From: Lysobacterales bacterium
GTDB lineage: Bacteria; Pseudomonadota; Gammaproteobacteria; Xanthomonadales; Rhodanobacteraceae
Length of the DNA: 64,000 bases
Assembly (NCBI GenBank): GCA_002632325.1
Contig: NSJK01000016.1
Span: forward strand, 1 to 64,000
Direction: 5' to 3'
Below the pieces are notes generated by a model that saw nothing but the letters and a program-made list of their open reading frames with translations, was not told where the DNA came from and did not search any database. Both the position numbers and the translations under genes were made by a program. This document shows positions 17,537 through 25,497 of the stretch, piece after piece. The number at the start of each line of letters is the position of its first letter. Position 1 is the stretch's first letter.

Positions 17537-20107
17537 TCACAGTGCCACCCGCAGCATCACGCCCACGAGGTTGGCGTTGTAGCGGGTCGGCCCGCCATCG
17601 GTGTAGACGCGGTGGTCGATCACGCGCGCGGTGTCGAAACCGGAGTAGTGCCAGTCGCTGACGCGGCCGCGCTCGTAGTAGTCGAATACACGCAGTGCGA
17701 AACGATCGGCCAGCGGGATCGTCACGCCGACGCTGATTGAATCGACGCGGTAGGTCATGGCCGGGAAGGCGCCGCCGCCGGGGCCCGCGCCGGGCGCGAG
17801 CGCGGGGTAGGCCAGCGCAGTCGGCCCGGCGTAGTTGTAACGGTCCATGCCGCGCGCGCGGGTGTAGTTCCAGTTGGCGTCGATGCGCACGCGGCCGATG
17901 CGGTGATCGAGCGTGGCGCCGGCGTAGACATCGCGCTGGCTGTCACGCAACCACCACTGGCCGATCAGTGCATAGTTCGGACCGCCCAGGCGCGGGTCCA
18001 CACCGGCGCCGGCCTGCTGGTCCTGCACGTTGGACAGGCGCAGGTGCGAGCGGTCCCATGCCGCATAGGCACTCAGGTTGGTGCCATCGCGCGGTTGCCA
18101 GTCCCACTGCAGCGTCGCGCTGCTGGTCTGGTAGTCCTGCCGTCCGATCGGCGCGTCGTAGGAATTCCAGTCGCCCCGCAGCGAGGCACTCAGCGTCATG
18201 TCCTCGCGCGGCATGATCGTGGCCATCACGTCGATCTTGTGGCCGTCGCGGCTGGACATGTCGTACTTGCGCATCGCCTCGACCGTGTGTGAGGGCGTGC
18301 CGCCCGCCGGTGGCACGTAGCCGGGCAGGTCGATGGAGTAGGTGAATTCGTAGGGATCGAATTCGTAGGGGTCGCCGTTGGACTTCTTCCAGGTGTAATT
18401 GGCGCGCAGCGTGAGCCAGTCCAGACTGCGGTTGACCCAGGTGAGCTTGAGGCTGTTGTCGTCGATGCGTCGGCGCTCGCGGTGGGTGGGTTCGTAGCGA
18501 TTGAAGGCGAACGTCGCGCCCAGCGTGTTCTTGTTGTCGAGTTTCCAGTCGGCTCCCAGATTGGCGTCGATGGTCTGCAGGTCCAGCGGCAGGCTGCGCA
18601 CACGCGTGATGTTGGAAGGCGCGGTGACGGGGTTGAACAGTCCGACTTCGCCGGGAACGATGCTGCCCTGCGAGCCGTTTTCGGCGATGTAACCGTAATC
18701 GCCGGTGAGCGGGTTGTAGGCGAGGTAGCCGTTGCGATAGTCATCGCGGTTGAAGCGCAGCCCGCCACGCACGGAGATGCCGTCGAGCGGCTGCAGGCTG
18801 ATGCGTGCATCGAGCAGGCTGGTGTCGATGCGCATGTCGGCCGTGCGCCGCGACAGTGCTGCCGGGGTGTTCCAGTCCGAGCAGCGGAACAGGAAGGGAT
18901 TGGCGGGCCCGGGGTTGAGGTTGCCGCCCAGGCCGATGCCGAACACGCCGTTGCAGTCGATCGGCGCGATCAGGCGATCGTCCTGGCTCATGCGCCCAGC
19001 CGAGGCGGTCAGGGAAAGCTCGCCGTTGAGCGGCAGCTTGTAGGTGAAGGCCGCCTTGATGTTGTGGTAGTCGTTGTCGGGCTCCATCGCCATCTGGCCC
19101 GTGGTCAGCGGCGCCGATGCCGAACCGGGCACGACGGCCCACAGCGCAAAGGGCGTCTGGTACGTGTAGCGCGTGTAGCGGTCGCGATAGAACGAGCCCG
19201 AGTAGGAAAAATCCATGCGCCATTGGGTGGCAACGTGGCGCACGCCCAGATTGATTGCCAGCGTGTGGTCGTCGATCGGCTTGGTCGTCTCCAGTACGCC
19301 GCCGTTGTTGGGGAACGGGTAGTTGAAGAAGAACGGCCCGCCATAGGGACGCGCGCCCTTGCGCTGCTCGTCGGCGAGATTGGCATACACGCTCCAGCGC
19401 ATCGGCAAGTTGAGGTCGAAGCCGATGCCCTGCTTGGAACGCTTGACCGACAGCGTGCGCTCGGGCGTGGCGGCCGAGACGGCCGCGACATCGGCGACCG
19501 TGCTGCCGCCCGGCGTGAGCGCGGTGGGCAGGGTCAGCTGGTCGCTGCCCACGCCGTTCCAGATCGGCTTTGCGTTGGACGAAACGAGATTGGGCTGGTC
19601 GCGGATGAAGGCCTGGATCTTGAAGGCGCCGGCGCGACCGAATACCGCCTGGTAGTACTGGTCGTCTTCACTGATGCGGCTCGCGCGCACGTTGGCGTAG
19701 CTGCCATCGTCGGGGCGCTGCCAGGTGTAGTCGAGCAGACCCAGGATGAGGCCGCTGTCCCAGTCGGCATAGCGGTTCCACAGGGCATTGCGGTCATCGC
19801 CGCTGGTGCCCACCGCGCCCGCTTCGAGCACGCCGTAGCCGATCCAGTCGCCGAAGTGGTCGAGCTGCGGCGGCTGCGCGGGGCACATGTAGAGATTGCC
19901 GGTCGGCGAACGGCGCTGGCCGCCGATCAGCCAGCTGGTGCCGAACTCATCGGTCATGCGGCCTTGCGCGCCGGCGCTGGGGTCAAGCTTGTTGGCGCGC
20001 CAGGTATCGACGCCGATGCCGCTGTCGGCCTGCGCGTTCAGGACCGTCGCCAGCGCGAGGGCGAGCGGCAGCGTGCACAACAAGGTGGAGCGTCGCTGCG
20101 TGTGCAT
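17537..20107 (-). CDS. MtrB/PioB family decaheme-associated outer-membrane beta-barrel
   Basis: An 856-residue precursor with a signal peptide (LCTLPLALALATVLNAQA). The rest is alternating beta-strand sequence rich in Tyr/Trp/Asn turns, typical of a large 26-28 strand barrel. Family members sheath the decaheme partner through the outer membrane so electrons can cross. The N-terminal CXXC pair noted in Shewanella MtrB is not seen; only scattered cysteines are present. AGGAGG lies 8 bases upstream. It starts 15 bp after the decaheme gene and is followed within 10 bp by the c4-like gene, so these are surely co-transcribed. Confidence 0.92.
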   Translation of the reverse strand: MHTQRRSTLLCTLPLALALATVLNAQADSGIGVDTWRANKLDPSAGAQGRMTDEFGTSWLIGGQRRSPTGNLYMCPAQPPQLDHFGDWIGYGVLEAGAVGTSGDDRNALWNRYADWDSGLILGLLDYTWQRPDDGSYANVRASRISEDDQYYQAVFGRAGAFKIQAFIRDQPNLVSSNAKPIWNGVGSDQLTLPTALTPGGSTVADVAAVSAATPERTLSVKRSKQGIGFDLNLPMRWSVYANLADEQRKGARPYGGPFFFNYPFPNNGGVLETTKPIDDHTLAINLGVRHVATQWRMDFSYSGSFYRDRYTRYTYQTPFALWAVVPGSASAPLTTGQMAMEPDNDYHNIKAAFTYKLPLNGELSLTASAGRMSQDDRLIAPIDCNGVFGIGLGGNLNPGPANPFLFRCSDWNTPAALSRRTADMRIDTSLLDARISLQPLDGISVRGGLRFNRDDYRNGYLAYNPLTGDYGYIAENGSQGSIVPGEVGLFNPVTAPSNITRVRSLPLDLQTIDANLGADWKLDNKNTLGATFAFNRYEPTHRERRRIDDNSLKLTWVNRSLDWLTLRANYTWKKSNGDPYEFDPYEFTYSIDLPGYVPPAGGTPSHTVEAMRKYDMSSRDGHKIDVMATIMPREDMTLSASLRGDWNSYDAPIGRQDYQTSSATLQWDWQPRDGTNLSAYAAWDRSHLRLSNVQDQQAGAGVDPRLGGPNYALIGQWWLRDSQRDVYAGATLDHRIGRVRIDANWNYTRARGMDRYNYAGPTALAYPALAPGAGPGGGAFPAMTYRVDSISVGVTIPLADRFALRVFDYYERGRVSDWHYSGFDTARVIDHRVYTDGGPTRYNANLVGVMLRVAL

Positions 20108-20122
20108 GATCGGCCTCCTTCC

Positions 20123-21178
20123 TCATTCGTGGAAACGCGGACCCGAAGGCGCGTTCGAGCCGTGGATATTGGCGTGGCAGGTGAGGCAGCCGCGGCCCAT
20201 GATGCGCTCGTCCGGATTGCTGCCCGTGGCCAGTGACTGCGATGTATGCAGGTCGTTGGGGTGGCGCTGGCCGGTATGGCACTGCTGGCACAGGAACGGG
20301 ATCGGCGCGACCAGCAGCGTGTTCTGGTTGGAGCCGTGCGGTGAATGGCAGTTGAGGCAGTTCTCGCGCACCGGCGCATGTTCGAACAGGAACGGCCCGC
20401 GCTTTTCGGCGTGGCACTGGTAGCAGGTTTCGTTGACGGTGTTGGTCTTGAGCAGTGGACTGGTCACCGAGCCGTGCGGGTTGTGACAGTCGGCGCAGCT
20501 CATCTGCCCTTCGGGCAGCGGCATGTGCGAACGCCGGTTGAACTGCACGCGGATGTCCTTGTGGCATTGCGCGCAGGTGTCGTTGATCGAGGCCTTGGCC
20601 ATCAGCCCTTCGCTGGAGAAGTTCGCCATCGGGTTGTGACAATCGCTGCACGACAGGTCGTTGCGCTGGTGCACCGAGCCGGTCCAGTGATCGCGCGGGC
20701 CGCCCTCGTGGCAGGACAGGCAGGTGCGCGTCTGCACGTCGATCGGCGTGCCCGAGTCCTTGGTGAAACCGATGATCAGGCCCCTGGTCTGCGGCGACTG
20801 GCTGTGCGCCGAACCGGCGCCATGGCAGGTCTCGCACACGGGCACCGAAGCATCGGCCTTGTTGGCCGCGTGCAGCCCGAGCGCGTGCAGCGTGTGGGTG
20901 AAGTGGTCGGCTTCCAGCTGGTGGCAGGAAATGCACATGCCCTCGCCCACGGGCGTGGCATCGGGCGCAGCGGGGTTGCTCACCACGCGCGCATGGGCAA
21001 AGCCGGGCGCGCCGAGCAGGCTCGTGCGCGTGGCCTGCACGTCGTGGCCGCTGAGGTTGGACGAAGGCAGGTTGCGCGCGAGGTCGGCGCGGGTCTGCTG
21101 GGCGTGGGCGAGCAGGCTTGCCAGCCCGAATGATGCTCCGAGCAGGAGCAAAGCGGTGCGTTTGCGCAGCGTGGTCAT
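20123..21178 (-). CDS. Decaheme c-type cytochrome, MtrA/PioA/DmsE family
   Basis: A 351-residue periplasmic precursor with a signal peptide ending LLAHAQQ. I count exactly ten CXXCH haem sites, from CISCH to CLTCH (others include CETCH, CLSCH, CSDCH, CAQCH, CADCH, CYQCH, CLNCH and CQQCH). The length matches MtrA/DmsE/MtoA (about 330) rather than the longer PioA. The DmsE/MtrA family inserts into its MtrB partner and forms a haem wire. I place the start at 21178 (MTTLRK), six bases after GGAG; the adjacent ATG at 21181 is also possible. It heads the four-gene operon. Confidence 0.93.
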   Translation of the reverse strand: MTTLRKRTALLLLGASFGLASLLAHAQQTRADLARNLPSSNLSGHDVQATRTSLLGAPGFAHARVVSNPAAPDATPVGEGMCISCHQLEADHFTHTLHALGLHAANKADASVPVCETCHGAGSAHSQSPQTRGLIIGFTKDSGTPIDVQTRTCLSCHEGGPRDHWTGSVHQRNDLSCSDCHNPMANFSSEGLMAKASINDTCAQCHKDIRVQFNRRSHMPLPEGQMSCADCHNPHGSVTSPLLKTNTVNETCYQCHAEKRGPFLFEHAPVRENCLNCHSPHGSNQNTLLVAPIPFLCQQCHTGQRHPNDLHTSQSLATGSNPDERIMGRGCLTCHANIHGSNAPSGPRFHE

Positions 21179-21418
21179 CATGCGCTCCCCCAGTGGCTGG
21201 CAATCGGCTTGCGCCGGGCGTGGAACGTTCTCCCATTCCACCTGCGGTGTTGCTGGCTACTGCGCGATCGATGTTCGCGTGTGGGGAGTCTGAACACGTT
21301 GCGCGCGCGAAGGCAAGGCGCGGCGCAACAGCGGCCCTGTTGCCGACCCTGTGCGGCGACTTGCCTGTATCAGCGTCCGCTGCGCCGCGCGCGGGGTGGC
21401 GAGCGCATCACGCGCTGC

Positions 21419-21880
21419 TCAGTTGGCGGCGCTGGCGTCAGCGCTCGCGTGGTCCACGTGCTTGGCCTTCTCGATCGCATCGTGCACCTCGGGCGGCATG
21501 TAGGTTTCGTCATGCTTGGCCAGGATCTGGGTGGCGGCAAAGTGGCCGCCGTCCATCTTGCCGGTGGCGACGATGCTCTGGCCCTCGCGGAACAGGTCGG
21601 GCAGGATGCCGGTGTACTGCACCGGCATTTCCTTGAAGCGGTCGGTGACGATGAAGTCCACGCGCAGTGAATCGCTGGCCCGGTGCACCGAGTTTTCCAG
21701 CACCACGCCGCCAAGGCGGAAGGTGGCATCGGGCGCGACGTGGCCGGCCTGCACTTCGCTCGGCGAGAACAGGTAGTTGGTGTTCTGGCCGAGCGTGAAG
21801 GCGATCAGCGCCGCGGCCACGCCGACCGCAGCGACGACGAGACTGACGATGACGAGGCGGCGCTTGCGGGTCGGCGTCAT
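21419..21880 (-). CDS. ccmE: Cytochrome c maturation haem chaperone CcmE
   Basis: 153 residues. It covalently holds haem and hands it to CcmF. It has a short cytoplasmic basic start, one membrane anchor (VIVSLVVAAVGVAAALIAFT), an OB-fold periplasmic domain and the haem-binding motif AKHDETYMPPEV with the essential histidine. The C-terminus is a short disordered tail. The start codon overlaps the ccmD stop (ATGA). Confidence 0.95.
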   Translation of the reverse strand: MTPTRKRRLVIVSLVVAAVGVAAALIAFTLGQNTNYLFSPSEVQAGHVAPDATFRLGGVVLENSVHRASDSLRVDFIVTDRFKEMPVQYTGILPDLFREGQSIVATGKMDGGHFAATQILAKHDETYMPPEVHDAIEKAKHVDHASADASAAN

Positions 21881-22053
21881 GGCGTGCTCCCGCTGCGTGC
21901 GGCCGAGCGGCGCGCGCGGCCACGCACCTGGGCGAGCTGGCGCAGGCGCTGCGCGCGCGCGGCCCAGGCGTCGATCGCCAGTACCACGATGAACACTGCG
22001 TAGGAGACCCAGACGTAGGCGGCGTAGCCGCCCATGGCGAAAAAGCTGTGCAT
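21877..22053 (-). CDS. ccmD: Haem exporter protein CcmD
   Basis: A 58-residue small membrane protein beginning MHSFFAMGGYAAYVWVSYAV, the usual CcmD pattern of a short aromatic N-terminus, one transmembrane helix and a basic cytoplasmic tail. CcmD helps release holo-CcmE from the CcmABC complex. It is positioned between ccmC and ccmE and overlaps ccmE by 4 bp. The 107-bp gap to ccmC upstream shows no other gene. Confidence 0.9.
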   Translation of the reverse strand: MHSFFAMGGYAAYVWVSYAVFIVVLAIDAWAARAQRLRQLAQVRGRARRSAARSGSTP

Positions 22054-22160
22054 GGTTTGCGCTTCGATCCTGCAGCCGCCCGTGCGAGTGTGGGCGGTGC
22101 GCCGATTCTAGCAAACGCGATGTTCCGATTGCGTTGCGGCGAAGGCCGCGAAGGGCGGGT

Positions 22161-22934
22161 TCAGGTGACGCCGGAAGCGGTCGGCTTGCTCTGGGCAAGC
22201 GCGAGCGTACGCACCCAGTCCTTGCCGGCGTCGAGTTCGATCAGGCCGCCGCGGGCACGCGCCAGCACGCTGCCGAAGAACCACAGGTGCGTGGCGATCG
22301 CCAGCAGCAGCAGCGGCCACAGCATCGAGGCATCGATCCTGGAAGGACCGAACAGGCGCACGGTCGAACCCTGGTGCAGCGTGTTCCACCAGTTCACCGA
22401 GAAATGCACGATCGGCAGGTTGACCACGCCGATCAGCGCGAGGAAAGACGCCGCGCGCGCGGCCTGGCGGCGATCCTCGATCGCGTTGTACAGGCCGATC
22501 ACGCCGAAATACAGGAACAGCAGGAACAGCTCGGACGTCAGGCGCGCGTCCCAGGTCCACCAGGTGCCCCACATCGGCTTGCCCCACAGGGATCCGGTGA
22601 CCAGGGTGACGAAGGTGAATGCCGCACCGACCGGGGCGCTGGCCATCGCCAGCACTTCATTGAGCTTGATGCGCCAGACCAGCGCGATGAACGCATTGAC
22701 GGCCATGAACAGGTAGGCGAACAGGCCCATCCATGCGCAGGGCACATGCACGAAGATGATGCGGTAGGCATCACCCTGCTGGTAGTCCTTGGGTGCCACG
22801 ACGAGGCCGCCATACAGGCCGATGAGGCCGAGCACGAGCGCCACGCCGTAGCACCAGGGCTGCAGGGCCGTGGCGATGCGGTAGAACGTGGGCGGCGAGC
22901 CGAGCTTGTGGAACCAGTAGGTGAGCGTGTTCAT
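22161..22934 (-). CDS. ccmC: Haem-handling membrane protein CcmC
   Basis: 257 residues with six hydrophobic segments. The WWD-type motif appears as MWGTWWTWDARLTSELFLLF. Conserved histidines flank it (FVHVPCAWMG and IVHFSVNWWN). CcmC attaches haem to CcmE. I start at MNTLTYWFHKLG, whose ATG overlaps the ccmB stop by 4 bp; the sequence upstream in that frame is out-of-phase ccmB. Confidence 0.95.
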   Translation of the reverse strand: MNTLTYWFHKLGSPPTFYRIATALQPWCYGVALVLGLIGLYGGLVVAPKDYQQGDAYRIIFVHVPCAWMGLFAYLFMAVNAFIALVWRIKLNEVLAMASAPVGAAFTFVTLVTGSLWGKPMWGTWWTWDARLTSELFLLFLYFGVIGLYNAIEDRRQAARAASFLALIGVVNLPIVHFSVNWWNTLHQGSTVRLFGPSRIDASMLWPLLLLAIATHLWFFGSVLARARGGLIELDAGKDWVRTLALAQSKPTASGVT

Positions 22935-23614
22935 GAGGTCGAAATCCGCAGCGCCGCAGCGCAGGCCAGCGGCGCGAGCACGAGCGCAAGCACGAGTCCG
23001 GCGGCGAGCCACAGCAGCGGGGCGAGGTAGGGCAGGCCCATCTGCGCGGCGTTGCAGGCGCCGGCGCCGAAGATCAGCACCGGCACGTACAAGGGCAGCA
23101 CGAGCAGGGCCAGCAGCATACCAGAGCGCTGCATGCCCACGGTCAGCGCCACGCACACCGCGCCGATCAGGCTCAGCAGCGGCGTGGTCAACGCCAGCGC
23201 CAGCGGCAACAGGCCGCGCAGGGCCGGATCGAGGAACAGCAGTTCACCCAGCAGCGGCGAGAGCGCGATCAGCGGCAGCGCGGTGGTGAGCCAGTGCACC
23301 GCGATCTTGCAGGCCAGCAGCAGCGCCAGCGGATGCGGCGAGACCACCAGTTGTTCGAGCGAGCCGTCCTCGTAGTCGCCGCGGAACAGCGAATCCAGCG
23401 CCAGCAGGCCCGCCAGCAGCGTGGCGACGAACACCACGCCGACCGCGATGGGACGCAAGGTCTCCATCTGCGCGCCGATCGCCAGCGGAAACAGCGCAAC
23501 CACGATCAGCGCGAACAGCAAGGGCGTGAGCGTGTCGCCGCGCCGACGCCACACCAGCAGCAGGTCGCGGCGCAGCAGCGCGAGGCAGGCCGCGCGTGTC
23601 GAGCCTGGCCTCAT
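22931..23614 (-). CDS. ccmB: Haem exporter permease CcmB
   Basis: 227 residues with six transmembrane segments. It is the membrane subunit of the CcmAB ABC complex that drives release of holo-CcmE. The conserved cytoplasmic GDYEDGSLEQLVVSP loop is present. It overlaps ccmA by 4 bp and ccmC by 4 bp. Confidence 0.95.
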   Translation of the reverse strand: MRPGSTRAACLALLRRDLLLVWRRRGDTLTPLLFALIVVALFPLAIGAQMETLRPIAVGVVFVATLLAGLLALDSLFRGDYEDGSLEQLVVSPHPLALLLACKIAVHWLTTALPLIALSPLLGELLFLDPALRGLLPLALALTTPLLSLIGAVCVALTVGMQRSGMLLALLVLPLYVPVLIFGAGACNAAQMGLPYLAPLLWLAAGLVLALVLAPLACAAALRISTS

Positions 23615-24303
23615 CGCGTGTTCTCCACGATCGTGTCGCCTTGCGATTCGGTGCCAGCAGGGTCCGGTCGCAGTGCAATGCGCCGTGGCGTGCCCGAGGT
23701 ATAGGCATAGGCGCCATGCGAGGTGATCAGCGCCGCGCCACCTTCATGTGCGTGGCGTTCGAGCAGGCGGTTGACCAGTTCGATGCCACTGCGGTCGAGG
23801 TTGGCGTAGGGTTCGTCGAGCAACCACAGACCGACCGGCGCAAGCAGCACGCGGGCCAGTGCCACGCGTTTTTTCTGGCCGGCCGAGAGCTGGCGCACCG
23901 GCACCTCGCCGAAACCGTCGAGTCCGACCGCGGCCAACGCCGACACCGGCGACAGGCCACGGCGCTGGCCATGCAGGCCCGCGGCGAAACGCAGGTTCTC
24001 CAGCGCGGTGAGGTCGTGCTTGAGGCCGCCCTGATGCGAGAGCAGCGCCAGTTGCGGCGACAGCCGCGCCAGCGTGAGCGGTTCGCCGTTGAGAAAGATC
24101 TCGCCCTGGCTGGGCGCGATCAGGCCCGCCAGCACGCGCAGCAGCGTGGTCTTGCCGGCACCGTTGTCACCTTCCATGAGCACGACCTCGCCCGCGTGCA
24201 GCGCGAAATCGAGCGGGCCGAAGATCGGCTCCTCGTTGCGGGCAAAGGCGAGGCCGCGTGCCTGCAGCAGTGCGGGCCGTTCGTGGAAACGGGATTCGGG
24301 CAT
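23611..24303 (-). CDS. ccmA: Haem exporter ATP-binding protein CcmA
   Basis: A 230-residue ABC ATPase. The Walker A is GDNGAGKTTLL, the signature LSAGQKKRVALAR, the Walker B LWLLDEPYANLD, and the switch histidine is in ALITSHG. It heads the ccmABCDE unit, whose genes overlap or nearly abut, transcribed toward the decaheme cytochrome operon. Confidence 0.96.
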   Translation of the reverse strand: MPESRFHERPALLQARGLAFARNEEPIFGPLDFALHAGEVVLMEGDNGAGKTTLLRVLAGLIAPSQGEIFLNGEPLTLARLSPQLALLSHQGGLKHDLTALENLRFAAGLHGQRRGLSPVSALAAVGLDGFGEVPVRQLSAGQKKRVALARVLLAPVGLWLLDEPYANLDRSGIELVNRLLERHAHEGGAALITSHGAYAYTSGTPRRIALRPDPAGTESQGDTIVENTR

Positions 24304-24606
24304 GGGGCGCGCATGCTAGCAGGTTGCGCCCTGCGTACCGGTGCCGACCGCAGGGGCCGCCGGCTGCCGCAGGTGCGGCGGCCACGGCCGCAGCCTGCGG
24401 CCACGATTGCGCAGGCAAAGCGGCGGCAAGCGCCGCCACGCGCATCGAATTGCTTGACACCCACGAGCACCACCGGCTTGTTCGATCCTGCGCGTGCAGC
24501 GGCATCGCGTGCCCGGCAGGCGTGCCGAAAAGGCGGTTTGTATTTCCCAGACCCCATGCCGTACCGTGCGGGTCGGCGCATGGCATCCACAGGCAGCGGC
24601 AAGCGC
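24304..24606. other. Divergent intergenic region, 303 bp
   Basis: This gap separates ccmA (minus) from the TMEM175-like gene (plus). It includes in-frame ATGs for the latter at 24556 and 24589 without ribosome-binding sites. No RNA, repeat or clear operator is visible. Promoters for both genes are expected here. Confidence 0.45.
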
Positions 24607-25332
24607 ATGAATGAATCGGTTCGATACGAGGATGGCTTTCGCCTGCGCGGCACCGATCCCACGCGCATGGAAGCCTTCGTCGACGCCGCCTTCGCGTTCG
24701 CGGTCACCTTGCTGGTGATTGCGATCGGCCATGTGCCCACTTCGGTGGCCGAGCTCATCGCGGCGATGGGCGACGTGCCGGCATTCGCCGCCAGTTTCCT
24801 GTTGATCGCGCAGTTCTGGCTCAACCATCGGCAATGGTCGCGTCGCTACGGCATCGAGGACGCGTTCAGCGTGCGTCTGAGCATTGCGCTGGTGTTCGTC
24901 ATCCTGATCTACGTCTATCCGCTGCGCATGCTCGCCTCGATGGTGCTGCCGAACTTCAGCACCCTCGATGCCAGCGTGCGCGCGGTGGAACAGGCCACGC
25001 CCAGTCAATGGCGCGCGCTCTACGTCACCTTCGCGATCGGCTATGCGGCGATTTCGCTGATCTTCGTCGCCTTGCACCGGCATGCGCTGGTGCTGGCCGA
25101 CACGCTCGGGCTGTCGCTCGTCGAGCGCGCTCGCACGCGTGTGATTGTGGTGCGCTACGGCGTTTTTTTCGCCATTCCGATGCTGTCCCTGTTGCTCGCC
25201 CTGATCGTGCCGATGCGTGAACGATCGCTGGATTTGTCGATGCCGGGCTTCGCATACCTGCTGCTGATTCCGGCCAAATGGCTGCTGGCGCGGCACGAGC
25301 GGCGCGTGGCTGTGGCACTGGACCGCGTCTGA
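24607..25332 (+). CDS. TMEM175 family membrane protein (DUF1211), putative K+ channel
   Basis: 241 residues with about six membrane helices. The family signature at the first helix is RMEAFVDAAFAFAVTLLVIA, corresponding to the R-x3-F-x-D-x-(V/A)-F-A-x2-x-TLL motif of bacterial TMEM175 proteins, some of which form tetrameric potassium channels. QFWLNHRQWSRRYG matches the conserved loop after helix 3. I use the ATG at 24607; upstream in-frame ATGs would add a basic, unconserved leader. It is a single gene with no obvious partner. Confidence 0.8.
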   Translation: MNESVRYEDGFRLRGTDPTRMEAFVDAAFAFAVTLLVIAIGHVPTSVAELIAAMGDVPAFAASFLLIAQFWLNHRQWSRRYGIEDAFSVRLSIALVFVILIYVYPLRMLASMVLPNFSTLDASVRAVEQATPSQWRALYVTFAIGYAAISLIFVALHRHALVLADTLGLSLVERARTRVIVVRYGVFFAIPMLSLLLALIVPMRERSLDLSMPGFAYLLLIPAKWLLARHERRVAVALDRV

Positions 25333-25497
25333 TGCAGGCAGGCGGGTGCGTCATCGCCCAGTCACGGCAGCGCACGGCCGGCAGGCCGCCGTGCGATGGC
25401 CCGGGCGCAACGCGCCCTGCGCGCGTTTGCTGCAGGCATGTCCCGATTGTCCGCGACAGTGCGTACTGCATGGGTACCCTCGATCAGGAGCCACCTC

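Noticed and set aside
17537..20107. Redox CXXC pair expected near the N-terminus of an MtrB protein
   Set aside because: Only isolated cysteines are present. The family call rests on the decaheme partner, size and barrel pattern, so the absence is noted but does not overturn it.
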